Position numbers and translations under genes: made by a program. From an uncultured Rhodobiaceae bacterium (GTDB taxonomy: Bacteria; Pseudomonadota; Alphaproteobacteria; RS24), in contig CAJWBV010000056.1 of NCBI GenBank assembly GCA_913020275.1, positions 1 through 6,160 on the forward strand: a DNA stretch of 6,160 nucleotides, given 5' to 3'. How positions within the stretch are numbered: position 1 is the first letter of the stretch; every line of letters starts with the position of its first letter. Shown here piece by piece: positions 1-6,083 of this stretch. Below the pieces are notes generated by a model. That model made no database searches and had not been told where the DNA came from. It was given only the letters and a program-made list of their open reading frames with translations.

Positions 1-156
1 ATTGAAGATGATTTTGCATTTCGAGCAACTTCTGGGCTAAGTATTTCTTGGAAATCGCCGTTCGGGCCAGTTAGATTCGATTTTGCAACTGCTCTCAAAA
101 AAGAAGACTATGATAAAGCGAAGTCTTTTCGTTTTTCAGTTGGAACAAGTTTTTAG
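1..156 (+). CDS. bamA: BamA outer-membrane assembly factor, C-terminal fragment (5' part outside window)
   Basis: Only the last 51 codons are present, open from base 1 and ending at TAG 154-156. BamA is the beta-barrel core of the BAM complex, which folds and inserts outer-membrane proteins. The fragment reads as the end of a 16-strand barrel: a Trp-Lys-Ser-Pro-Phe-Gly-Pro-Val-Arg-Phe-Asp stretch (the conserved penultimate-strand SPFGP motif), a charged turn (LKKEDYDK), then a final strand FRFSVGTSF. That strand alternates hydrophobic residues and ends in the C-terminal Phe typical of the outer-membrane beta-signal. The family and the skp-lpxD context downstream agree. Its stop codon overlaps the Shine-Dalgarno of skp, which suggests translational coupling. 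The segment is noticeably AT-richer than the lpx genes. A different Omp85 protein such as TamA is possible in principle, but the neighbours make BamA far more likely. Confidence 0.93.
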   Translation: MEDDFAFRATSGLSISWKSPFGPVRFDFATALKKEDYDKAKSFRFSVGTSF

Positions 157-159
157 GAG
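155..159 (+). promoter_or_regulatory. Shine-Dalgarno of skp, overlapping the bamA stop
   Basis: AGGAG at 155-159 begins inside the bamA TAG stop codon. Two ATG codons follow in tandem at 163 and 166. The spacing is 3 bases to the first and 6 bases to the second, so the second ATG is the better-placed start. The overlap with the upstream stop suggests that skp translation follows that of bamA. Confidence 0.7.
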
Positions 160-165
160 AAAATG

Positions 166-723
166 ATGACGTCAATTAACACAAAACTTTCCTTTGTTTT
201 AGCGACCTTTTTGGCATTTGCCGTAACTTCGCTCCCGGCCGCCGCTGAACAAGTCGTAGTAGTTTTCGACGTGAATGCCGCCTTAGCGAGTTCTAAAGCC
301 GGCAAAAGCATGGCAAGCCAGCTTGAAAACCAAATGAAAGTGGTGACCGAGGAAGCGCAAAAATTTGATGCGCGTATGGCCGGAGAGGTTGAAAAGCTAA
401 AAGAACAGCGTTCCCTGATGGCTGCAGACGCACTGCAGGGCAAGGTCGAGGAATTGCGGCTTGAGGAACTCAAGAAGAAACAGGAATTTGGCAAACGCCA
501 GCGTGCCATTCAAGCTGGCGGCCAGAAAGCCGGCCAGGAAATTCTGAAAGTTGCGCTTGAAGAACTTGCAACAATCGCCAAAGAGCGCAATGCAACACTG
601 GTGGTGCGGCGCGATGCGGTTTTCATTTCCAGCCCAGGTCTTGATGTGACGAAGGACGTTGTCAGCGCGATCGACAAAAAACTGTCGAGCGTCAAGGTCA
701 AGCCCATCGAGGTGAAGGAATAA
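166..723 (+). CDS. skp: Skp/OmpH-family periplasmic chaperone
   Basis: Periplasmic holdase chaperone that binds unfolded outer-membrane proteins after Sec export and helps deliver them to BAM. The product is 185 aa from the ATG at 166 (two more bases of codon context would allow 163, giving 186 aa); 166 is preferred because AGGAG lies 6 bases upstream. A signal peptide is clear: a lysine near the start, a hydrophobic core (LSFVLATFLAFAV), then a Pro-Ala-Ala-Ala site with likely cleavage before Glu-Gln-Val, leaving about 158 residues, the usual Skp size. The mature part opens with a beta strand (VVVVFDVNAAL), then a long charged helical region rich in Lys, Glu and Gln (about residues 50-135) matching the tentacle coiled coil. 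It closes with a strand-helix end (ATLVVRRDAVFISSPGLDVTKDVV in part), typical of OmpH. It sits between bamA and lpxD as in many proteobacteria. The first 50 bases are AT-rich like bamA; GC rises further in. Confidence 0.92.
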   Translation: MTSINTKLSFVLATFLAFAVTSLPAAAEQVVVVFDVNAALASSKAGKSMASQLENQMKVVTEEAQKFDARMAGEVEKLKEQRSLMAADALQGKVEELRLEELKKKQEFGKRQRAIQAGGQKAGQEILKVALEELATIAKERNATLVVRRDAVFISSPGLDVTKDVVSAIDKKLSSVKVKPIEVKE

Positions 724-732
724 TTTTCCGCT

Positions 733-1782
733 ATGGCTGACCCGCGTTTCTTCACCCGCGCTGGGCCATTTAAAATCAGTGATATTGCTTTGCAAATTGG
801 TGCGCATGTGCCAAACGGTGCGGATGCAGATCGCCTGATCAGCGATATTGAAGATATCGCCACCGCGTCGGAGGGCACCCTCTGTTTTGTGACGGATAAA
901 AAATATCTGCCGCAATTAGCAGAAACCAGCGCCGCGGCAGTGTTGGTCGGCAAGGCGCATGTGGATGCATGCCCGCCGCACGTGACTGCTTTGGTGTGCG
1001 ATGACCCTTACACGGCGATGGCACGGGCCGCGCAAGCCTTTTATCCCGAGGCCGCCCTTGCCCGACCCATGCCGGGGCAAATGCAGGCGGGCGCGCCAGC
1101 CATCCATCCGACAGCGCGGATTGGACAAAACTGCGAAATTGCCGACAGCGTGACAATTGGTGCCAATGCCGAGATTGGAGACAATACGCATCTTGCCGCC
1201 AATGTCGTGATAGGTGAGGGTGTGGCACTGGGGCGCGACTGTACGCTGGGTGCCGGCGTGGTGGTCGGTTACAGCTTAATCGGCGACCGGGTTACCATTC
1301 ATTCGGGAAGCCGCATCGGGCAATGCGGCTTTGGCTTTGCGCCCGGCAAGGCACATGTGAAAGTGCCTCAGCTTGGCCGCGTTATCATTCAGGCCGATGT
1401 CGAAATGGGCGCCAATTGCGCCATTGATCGCGGCACGCTGGGCGACACGATTGTCGGCGAGGGTAGCAAGCTCGATAATTTGGTGCATCTTGCGCATAAT
1501 GTGGTGTTGGGCCGTCATGTGTTCATGGCCGGGCAGTCGGGCATTGCCGGTGGCACGCATATTGGTGATTACTGTCAGGTTGGCGGACAGGCGGGAATTT
1601 ACGGGCATTTGACATTGGGGGCGCATGTTGTTGTCGGCGCCAAATCCAGCGTTACGCGCTCTTTCCCTGACAATACGCAACTCATGGGCATTCCGGCGCG
1701 CCCGGCGCGTGAGTTTTTGCGCGAAACGGCTATCTTGAAGCGCCTCGGCAAATCGGGTGGCAAGCCGACTTCCAGCGAATAA
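733..1782 (+). CDS. lpxD: UDP-3-O-acylglucosamine N-acyltransferase LpxD
   Basis: Third step of lipid A synthesis: transfers a 3-hydroxyacyl chain from acyl-ACP to the 2-amino group of UDP-3-O-acyl-GlcN in the cytoplasm. The product is 349 aa, normal for the family. Residues 1 to about 105 form the N-terminal uridine-binding domain (GPFKISDIA; FVTDKKYLPQL). Residues from about 124 to 310 are left-handed beta-helix hexapeptide repeats (IHPTARIGQNCEIADSVTIG pattern). The C-terminal helices begin after GIPARPAREF. The catalytic His is His255 in HLAHNVV, matching E. coli His239; His292 in YGHLTL matches E. coli His276, with the same 37-residue spacing. The core motifs GFGFAPG, VPQLGRVII and IDRGTLGDT are intact. 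The ATG at 733 is the only sensible start because the in-frame codon at 721-723 is the skp stop. Its purine-rich candidate AAGGA (715-719) lies 13 bases upstream, longer than usual, so coupling to skp is likely. No fabZ follows. Confidence 0.97.
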   Translation: MADPRFFTRAGPFKISDIALQIGAHVPNGADADRLISDIEDIATASEGTLCFVTDKKYLPQLAETSAAAVLVGKAHVDACPPHVTALVCDDPYTAMARAAQAFYPEAALARPMPGQMQAGAPAIHPTARIGQNCEIADSVTIGANAEIGDNTHLAANVVIGEGVALGRDCTLGAGVVVGYSLIGDRVTIHSGSRIGQCGFGFAPGKAHVKVPQLGRVIIQADVEMGANCAIDRGTLGDTIVGEGSKLDNLVHLAHNVVLGRHVFMAGQSGIAGGTHIGDYCQVGGQAGIYGHLTLGAHVVVGAKSSVTRSFPDNTQLMGIPARPAREFLRETAILKRLGKSGGKPTSSE

Positions 1783-1797
1783 CGTAATAAACCGACA

Positions 1798-1851
1798 CAA
1801 TCCTTTATTTGTAAATTCGCGCGGGCAAATTTACACAACATGCTAGGATTG
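1798..1851 (+). promoter_or_regulatory. Nested inverted repeat in the lpxD-lpxA gap; possible RNA hairpin covering the lpxA ribosome binding site
   Basis: Two perfect inverted repeats lie one inside the other. The outer pair is CAATCCT (1798-1804) and AGGATTG (1845-1851); the inner pair is TGTAAATT (1810-1817) and AATTTACA (1828-1835), around a 10-base GC-rich loop. With one bulged C at 1836, two more T-A pairs extend the inner stem. The outer 3' arm contains AGGA (1845-1848), the Shine-Dalgarno of lpxA, 7 bases before its ATG. In an RNA crossing this gap, the fold would pair the ribosome binding site. That is inference: the repeats are seen, the function is not. The inner palindrome could instead be a protein operator. 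It is not a standard terminator, since no T-run follows the stem. The gap 1783-1855 shows no coding sequence, and I found no convincing sigma-70 promoter in it. Confidence 0.45.
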
Positions 1852-1855
1852 GTTC

Positions 1856-2662
1856 ATGACGAATATTCATAGCACAGCGGTGATCGCCGATACGGTAGAG
1901 CTGGGGCGCGATGTCTGCATCGGCCCCTATTGCTGTGTGGACGGCAATGTTGTGCTGGGCGACAATTGCCACCTCGACACGCATGTGGTTGTAACCGGCA
2001 ATACCACTGTCGGAGCCGACACCAGGATTTTTCCTTTCGCATCCATCGGGCATATCTCGCAGGATTTGAAATATGACGGTGAGGACGTGTCCCTGGAGAT
2101 CGGCGCGCGAAACACCATTCGTGAACATGTAACCATGAACCCCGGAACAGACCAGGGCGGTGGCGTCACACGCATCGGCGACGATAATTTGTTTATGGCC
2201 GGCGTGCATGTGGCGCATGACTGCATTGTCGGCAACAATGTCATTATGGCAAATAACGCCACGCTGGGCGGCCATGTGACGGTGGCTGATTACGCCATTC
2301 TGGGCGGTCTTGTCGGCGTGCACCAGTTTGCGCGCATCGGTGCGCACAGTTTTGTAGGAGCGGGCAGTCTGGTTACCGAAGATGTCATTCCGTTTGGCAT
2401 GGTCAGCGGCAATCGCGCCGTGTTGGGCGGGCTTAACCTTGTCGGGCTGAAACGGCGCAATTTTGAGCGCGACGAGATTAACGCCCTGCGGGCGGCCTTT
2501 AAGGATATTTTCATGACCCAAAACGCGACGTTTCAAACACGCGTTTTGCGCGCCCGCGAGACTTATGCCGAGAGCGATCTGGTCAATCAGATGATTGATT
2601 TTATTCTGGTTGAAAAAAGTCGCGGCTATTGTCTGCCATCCGCATCACCGTCGGGGGTTTGA
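1856..2662 (+). CDS. lpxA: UDP-N-acetylglucosamine O-acyltransferase LpxA
   Basis: First step of lipid A synthesis: moves a 3-hydroxyacyl chain from acyl-ACP to the 3-position of UDP-GlcNAc; a cytoplasmic homotrimer. The product is 268 aa (E. coli 262). Residues 1 to about 185 are hexapeptide repeats folding as a left-handed beta-helix; the rest is the helical C-terminal domain, opening with NLVGLKRRNF. The catalytic His is His121 in HVAHDC, matching E. coli His125; His118, His140 and His156 (VHQF) match E. coli 122, 144 and 160. SIGHISQDLKY and the GGG loop (about 101-103) are also conserved. At the acyl-chain ruler position (Gly173 in E. coli) there is Ala169. The ATG at 1856 has AGGA 7 bases upstream, inside a predicted hairpin. 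The TGA stop is followed immediately by the lpxI start. The last 8 or so residues form a short extension with no motif. Confidence 0.97.
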   Translation: MTNIHSTAVIADTVELGRDVCIGPYCCVDGNVVLGDNCHLDTHVVVTGNTTVGADTRIFPFASIGHISQDLKYDGEDVSLEIGARNTIREHVTMNPGTDQGGGVTRIGDDNLFMAGVHVAHDCIVGNNVIMANNATLGGHVTVADYAILGGLVGVHQFARIGAHSFVGAGSLVTEDVIPFGMVSGNRAVLGGLNLVGLKRRNFERDEINALRAAFKDIFMTQNATFQTRVLRARETYAESDLVNQMIDFILVEKSRGYCLPSASPSGV

Positions 2663-3508
2663 TTGTCTGCGCCGACGCCTTTGGGGTTGATAGCCGGCAA
2701 CGGCATGTTGCCCTACCGGATTATTGAAAATCTGAACAAATCGGAGCGCGCGGTTTTCGCGTTAGGCATTTCGGGTGAGGTCGCCGACGAAGTTTCCGCC
2801 AATATGGATGCGTGGGTCGGTATCGGCCAGCTTCAGCTCGCGCGTGATTTGATGCAGGAGGCGGGCGTGCGCGATGTCGTGATTGTTGGCGGCGTGCAAC
2901 GACCGAATTTGACAACGCTCGAACTCGATGAGGGCGGCCTGTGGGTGGTCGAGCGCGCGCTGTCTCAAACCCAGCGCGGCGATAATGCGCTGCTGACCCA
3001 TGTGCTGGATTATTTTGAGGCGCAGGGGTTTGCCATTGTATCTGCCGCCGATCTGTTGTCGCAGGTCGCGCCCCTGCGCGGGCTTTTGACCGAAGCGAAA
3101 ATGGACCCGCACCGGCAAGATATGGTGCGCGCGGTTGAAATTGCCGGCCATATCGGTGCGCTTGATATCGGTCAAGCCGCGATTGTGGCACGCGGCATTG
3201 TGCTGGGCGTCGAAAGCGTGGAGGGCACGGATGCCATGCTTGCCCGTGTGGGCGAATTATCGGAAGAAGTACGCGGCACGCCCGATGCGCGCGCCGGTGT
3301 GCTGGCGAAAATTCCAAAACCCCAACAAGACCGGCGCATTGACCTGCCTGCAATGGGGCCGCAAACGATTGCGGGTGCTGCGCGGGCAGGGCTGGCGGGT
3401 ATTGTTTTTGAGACTGATGGCGTGCTTTTTGAGGCACCGGACGCGTGCATCGAGCAAGCCAATCGTGCCGGCCTGTTTTTATATGGGCTGACGCCGGAGG
3501 AGTTGTGA
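2663..3508 (+). CDS. lpxI: UDP-2,3-diacylglucosamine diphosphatase LpxI
   Basis: Cleaves UDP-2,3-diacylglucosamine to lipid X (2,3-diacyl-GlcN-1-phosphate) and UMP. This is the fourth step of lipid A synthesis, done by LpxI in alphaproteobacteria in place of LpxH. The product is 281 aa, close to the Caulobacter enzyme. The N-terminal domain starts with LGLIAGNGMLPYRI (family form AGxGxLP). The C-terminal domain (formerly DUF1009) carries KIPKPQQDRRIDLPAMGPQTI at about 216-236, then AGLAGIVFE and the end AGLFLYG. The essential Asp of the Caulobacter enzyme is expected in the QDRRID motif (Asp223 or Asp227 here). The start is a TTG immediately after the lpxA TGA. A stop in the same frame directly upstream rules out an earlier start, and the next ATG falls inside the conserved AGNGM motif. 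The upstream G-run (2653-2657) is a poor Shine-Dalgarno, so translation probably depends on ribosomes ending lpxA. The stop overlaps the lpxB start. Confidence 0.94.
   Translation: MSAPTPLGLIAGNGMLPYRIIENLNKSERAVFALGISGEVADEVSANMDAWVGIGQLQLARDLMQEAGVRDVVIVGGVQRPNLTTLELDEGGLWVVERALSQTQRGDNALLTHVLDYFEAQGFAIVSAADLLSQVAPLRGLLTEAKMDPHRQDMVRAVEIAGHIGALDIGQAAIVARGIVLGVESVEGTDAMLARVGELSEEVRGTPDARAGVLAKIPKPQQDRRIDLPAMGPQTIAGAARAGLAGIVFETDGVLFEAPDACIEQANRAGLFLYGLTPEEL
3496..3502 (+). promoter_or_regulatory. Shine-Dalgarno of lpxB inside the 3' end of lpxI
   Basis: GGAGGAG at 3496-3502 lies within the last lpxI codons (Pro-Glu-Glu-Leu). GGAGG ends 4 bases before the GTG at 3505. This supports GTG 3505 as the lpxB start, although an in-frame ATG exists further upstream at 3445. 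Confidence 0.65.
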
Positions 3509-4665
3509 GCTCGCCGCATATCATGATTGTTGCCGGCGAAACATCCGGCGACCTTCTGGGCGCAGATCTCATTGAAGCCATTCGCGCCCTGTATCCCGAT
3601 GCCGCTTTCAGCGGCGTGGGTGGGCCGGCCATGATACGCGCCGGGTTCTCATCTCTTTTCGATATGTCGGAAATCGCCATTATGGGGCTTGGTCCCATTT
3701 TGGCGAATTTGCGGCGGCTCTTCGGTCTGGTCGGTCTAACCGCGGCCCATGCGTGTGACACACGCCCCGATATTGTTGTGCTGATTGACAGTCCGGAGTT
3801 TAACCATCGCGTGGCCGCGCGTATCAAAAAGCGATATCCGGACATTTGCGTTATCTGCTATGTAGCACCCTCGGTTTGGGCCTGGCGGCGTGGGCGGGCG
3901 CGCAAAATGGCGCAGCATTTCGATGCTGTTTTGTCGCTGTTTCCGTTTGAAAGCCATATTTTTAAGGCACTTTCCGGGCCGCCCTGTCATTTTGTTGGCC
4001 ATCCGATTGTTGACCGGTTTCAGAGTTATGCGCCCGGTGCCGATTTTCGGGCGAAATATAATATTCCCGGCGAGGAAAGACTGTTGTGCGTTTTGCCCGG
4101 CAGCCGCATGAGCGAGATACGGAAATTGGCGCCGGTATTCGAGCAAACCATTGCGCGCGTAGCCCGTGAAATTGAGAATTTATCCGTGGTTGTTCCGGTG
4201 GTGCCGCATACGCGTAAAGCGGTGCGCGCGCGTGTCGCCGGCTGGCCGATTCAGCCGATTTTGGTGGAGGATGAGAGTGATAAAATAGCCGCTTTTTCTG
4301 CCGCGAATGCTGCGCTTGCGGCGTCCGGCACGGCAACGCTTGAGTTGGGCATGGCGGGCCTGCCGAGCGTGGTCGCCTATAAAATGGGCGGGATGATGGG
4401 CGCATTGCTGATGCGCGTGTTGCGCGTGCCCTCGGCGGTTATCGTCAATCTGGTGCTTGATGCGCCCGTGATGCAGGAATTTCTTGAAGACCGTTGCACG
4501 GCGGATTTGATAACGCCGGCGGTAAACGCGTTGTTGCAGGACGATGCTTTGAACAGCGAAAAACGCGCTCAGCTTTTGCCGCTGGCCGATGTGCTGGGCG
4601 GAGCCGGCCAATCTCCGGCCACGCGTGCGGCGGAGATTATCCGCTCATTAATTCAACAAGCCTAG
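3505..4665 (+). CDS. lpxB: Lipid A disaccharide synthase LpxB
   Basis: Glycosyltransferase of family GT19 that joins lipid X to UDP-2,3-diacylglucosamine, giving the beta-1',6-linked disaccharide and UDP at the inner face of the inner membrane. From the GTG at 3505 it is 386 aa, the family's usual length. An ATG at 3445 would add 20 unrelated residues that overlap lpxI, and the ATG at 3523 would cut into the first strand. Seen in order: [11 protein letters not shown] (6-16), [20 protein letters not shown] (95-101), YVAPSVWAW (119-127), [13 protein letters not shown] (163-170), the LPGSRMSEI loop (197-205), VVPHTR, and the [10 protein letters not shown] donor-binding motif (273-282). All match LpxB. 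The GTG overlaps the lpxI TGA as GTGA, so the two are probably translationally coupled. The 3' end overlaps that of gltA by four bases. Confidence 0.96.
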   Translation: MSSPHIMIVAGETSGDLLGADLIEAIRALYPDAAFSGVGGPAMIRAGFSSLFDMSEIAIMGLGPILANLRRLFGLVGLTAAHACDTRPDIVVLIDSPEFNHRVAARIKKRYPDICVICYVAPSVWAWRRGRARKMAQHFDAVLSLFPFESHIFKALSGPPCHFVGHPIVDRFQSYAPGADFRAKYNIPGEERLLCVLPGSRMSEIRKLAPVFEQTIARVAREIENLSVVVPVVPHTRKAVRARVAGWPIQPILVEDESDKIAAFSAANAALAASGTATLELGMAGLPSVVAYKMGGMMGALLMRVLRVPSAVIVNLVLDAPVMQEFLEDRCTADLITPAVNALLQDDALNSEKRAQLLPLADVLGGAGQSPATRAAEIIRSLIQQA

Positions 4666-5960
4666 CGCTTGGCGATATCGATATAGTCGCGCTTGGGCGA
4701 GCCGATATAAAGCTGGCGCGGACGCCCGATACGTTGGCTCGGGTCTTCAACCATTTCATTCCACTGTGCTACCCAACCGACAGTTCGAGCAAGCGCAAAC
4801 AAAACCGTGAACATGGTTGTTGGAAAGCCCATGGCTTTCAGGGTAATGCCGGAATAAAAATCAATATTCGGATAGAGTTTCTTCTCGACGAAATATTCAT
4901 CATTGAGAGCGATTTTTTCGAGTTCCATTGCCACGTCGAGCAGCGGGTCGTCTTTAATACCCAGTTCGCCCAGCACTTCATGGCATGTCTGCTGCATAAC
5001 ACGTGCGCGCGGGTCGTAGTTTTTGTACACGCGGTGCCCGAAACCCATCAGGCGGAACGGATCGTCTTTGTCTTTGGCGCGTTTCACAAATTCGGGAATA
5101 TTGTCGACCGAGCCGATTTCGGAGAGCATCTCCAGCGCCGCTTCATTCGCGCCGCCATGCGACGGCCCCCACAGACACGCAATGCCGGCGGCAATGCAGG
5201 CAAAAGGATTGGCACCCGAAGAGCCGGCAAGCCGGACGGTTGAGGTGGAAGCATTTTGCTCATGGTCGGCATGAAGGATGAAGATGCGATCCATGGCGCG
5301 TGCCAGCGTTGGGCTGACATTCATTTCCTCACATGGCACGGAAAAGCACATGTGCAGGAAGTTTGATGCGTAATCCAAATCATTGCGCGGATAAACAAAG
5401 GGCTGACCAATGGAATATTTATATGCCATGGCAGCGATGGTCGGGATTTTCGCAACCAGGCGGCGGCTGGCAATTTTGCGCTGTTCGGGGTCGTTAATAT
5501 CCGTGCTGTCATGATAAAAAGCCGACAGCGCGCCTACCACGCCAACCATAATCGCCATTGGGTGCGCGTCGCGACGGAACCCGTGGAAAAACCGGTTCAT
5601 TTGCTCGTGCAACATGGTGTGGCGCGTGATGGCGGTTTCAAACTCTTCCAACTCTTTGCGGCTCGGCAATTCGCCATTGAGCAGCAGATAGCAGGTTTCA
5701 ACAAAATTGCCCTTTTCGGCCAATTGCTCGATCGGGTAGCCGCGATGCAAAAGCGTGCCTTCTTCGCCGTCAATATAGGTTATGGAAGACTGGCAGCTTG
5801 CTGTTGAAGTGAAACCGGGGTCATAGGTGAACTGCCCCGTTTGGGCATAAAGCGAGGAAACATCAATAACGCTCGGCCCCACAGTGCCTTCATTGATGCC
5901 AAAATCATATGTCTTGCCGAGACTGTTCAGACCAGCCAATTTGGCATCATTCGCGCTCAT
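4662..5960 (-). CDS. gltA: Citrate synthase (type II, hexameric)
   Basis: Condenses oxaloacetate with acetyl-CoA to citrate, the entry step of the TCA cycle. The product is 432 aa from the ATG at 5960. An ATG at 5981 in the same frame is rejected because the Shine-Dalgarno AGGAG (5968-5972) lies between the two. The catalytic triad is present: His268 in [10 protein letters not shown], His309 in [14 protein letters not shown] and Asp367 in PNIDFYSG, matching E. coli His264, His305 and Asp362. [14 protein letters not shown] and AGSSGANPF are intact, and the end is a typical YIDIAKR. Cys210 in VPCEE aligns with E. coli Cys206 near the NADH site, so allosteric control by NADH is plausible but not shown. 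The stop codon shares CTAG with the lpxB stop. Upstream on the same strand, 123 bases away, is gltX. Confidence 0.97.
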   Translation of the reverse strand: MSANDAKLAGLNSLGKTYDFGINEGTVGPSVIDVSSLYAQTGQFTYDPGFTSTASCQSSITYIDGEEGTLLHRGYPIEQLAEKGNFVETCYLLLNGELPSRKELEEFETAITRHTMLHEQMNRFFHGFRRDAHPMAIMVGVVGALSAFYHDSTDINDPEQRKIASRRLVAKIPTIAAMAYKYSIGQPFVYPRNDLDYASNFLHMCFSVPCEEMNVSPTLARAMDRIFILHADHEQNASTSTVRLAGSSGANPFACIAAGIACLWGPSHGGANEAALEMLSEIGSVDNIPEFVKRAKDKDDPFRLMGFGHRVYKNYDPRARVMQQTCHEVLGELGIKDDPLLDVAMELEKIALNDEYFVEKKLYPNIDFYSGITLKAMGFPTTMFTVLFALARTVGWVAQWNEMVEDPSQRIGRPRQLYIGSPKRDYIDIAKR

Positions 5961-5967
5961 TGCTTCT

Positions 5968-5972
5968 CTCCT
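5968..5972 (-). promoter_or_regulatory. Shine-Dalgarno of gltA
   Basis: AGGAG on the - strand (CTCCT on the + strand), 7 bases upstream of the ATG at 5960. Its position decides the start: the in-frame ATG at 5981 lies before it and would translate through it. Confidence 0.75.
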
Positions 5973-5995
5973 GTTCCGCATGCTGCTCTAGTTTG

Positions 5996-6018
5996 AGGGT
6001 GTCATACCACATCACCCT
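5996..6018. repeat. Short inverted repeat in the gltA leader, possible operator
   Basis: AGGGTG (5996-6001) and CACCCT (6013-6018) form a perfect 6-bp dyad with an 11-base spacer. It overlaps the weak -10-like TATGAC of the - strand. A site of this shape upstream of a regulated TCA-cycle gene could bind a repressor. However, 6-bp dyads occur by chance, and I recognise no known regulator motif. Confidence 0.25.
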
Positions 6019-6083
6019 GAAAATCGCTACTCTTGGCGCGTTTTATTCGTGGAATTTGACCAAAAATTACAGCTAAATTTTCG

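Larger units (their letters stand above)
5961..6083 (-). other. gltX-gltA intergenic region, gltA leader
   Basis: 123 bases between the gltX stop and the gltA start, AT-rich in the half next to gltX. No strong rho-independent terminator is seen after gltX. There is only a 6-bp AT dyad, AAAATT (6063-6068) with AATTTT (6076-6081), which is too weak to call. The length suggests a promoter for gltA, but no clear -35/-10 pair stands out. The best -10-like hexamer on the - strand is TATGAC (6001-6006), with a weak TAGCGA (6024-6029) 17 bases upstream. Confidence 0.4.

Noticed and set aside
1143..1660. Repetitive-looking GGC/GTC-rich DNA pattern in lpxD (and again in lpxA) as a tandem repeat
   Set aside because: It is the codon-level echo of the hexapeptide repeats of the left-handed beta-helix; there is no exact DNA repeat unit.
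1805..2536. A 243-codon open frame on the - strand opposite lpxA
   Set aside because: Antisense shadow of lpxA. The apparent regularity (repeated Ala-Asp-Asn/His patterns) is the complement of LpxA's hexapeptide repeats, not a separate repeat protein.
2721..3845. A 374-codon open frame on the - strand opposite lpxI and the start of lpxB
   Set aside because: It lies wholly antisense to two intact, conserved genes. Its translation is Arg/Pro/Ala/His-rich low-information sequence with no recognisable domain. Long antisense frames are expected in GC-biased coding DNA.
4603..4619. Inverted repeat GCCGG/CCGGC near the end of lpxB as a terminator
   Set aside because: Only 5 bp, within coding sequence, with no T-run after it on either strand; not enough for a rho-independent terminator.
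4664..4711. Near-direct repeat of GCGCTTGG(G)CGA at the gltA 3' end
   Set aside because: It encodes the Ser-Pro-Lys-Arg and Ala-Lys-Arg residues at the GltA C-terminus, is short and imperfect, and has no sign of being an attachment or recombination site.
4494..5243. A 249-codon open frame on the + strand running from lpxB into gltA
   Set aside because: Out of frame with lpxB and antisense to gltA, both of which are complete and conserved; the product shows no domain.
6063..6081. AAAATT/AATTTT dyad just after the gltX stop as a gltX terminator
   Set aside because: A 6-bp stem made only of A-T pairs is too weak, and such dyads are common by chance in AT-rich spacers.
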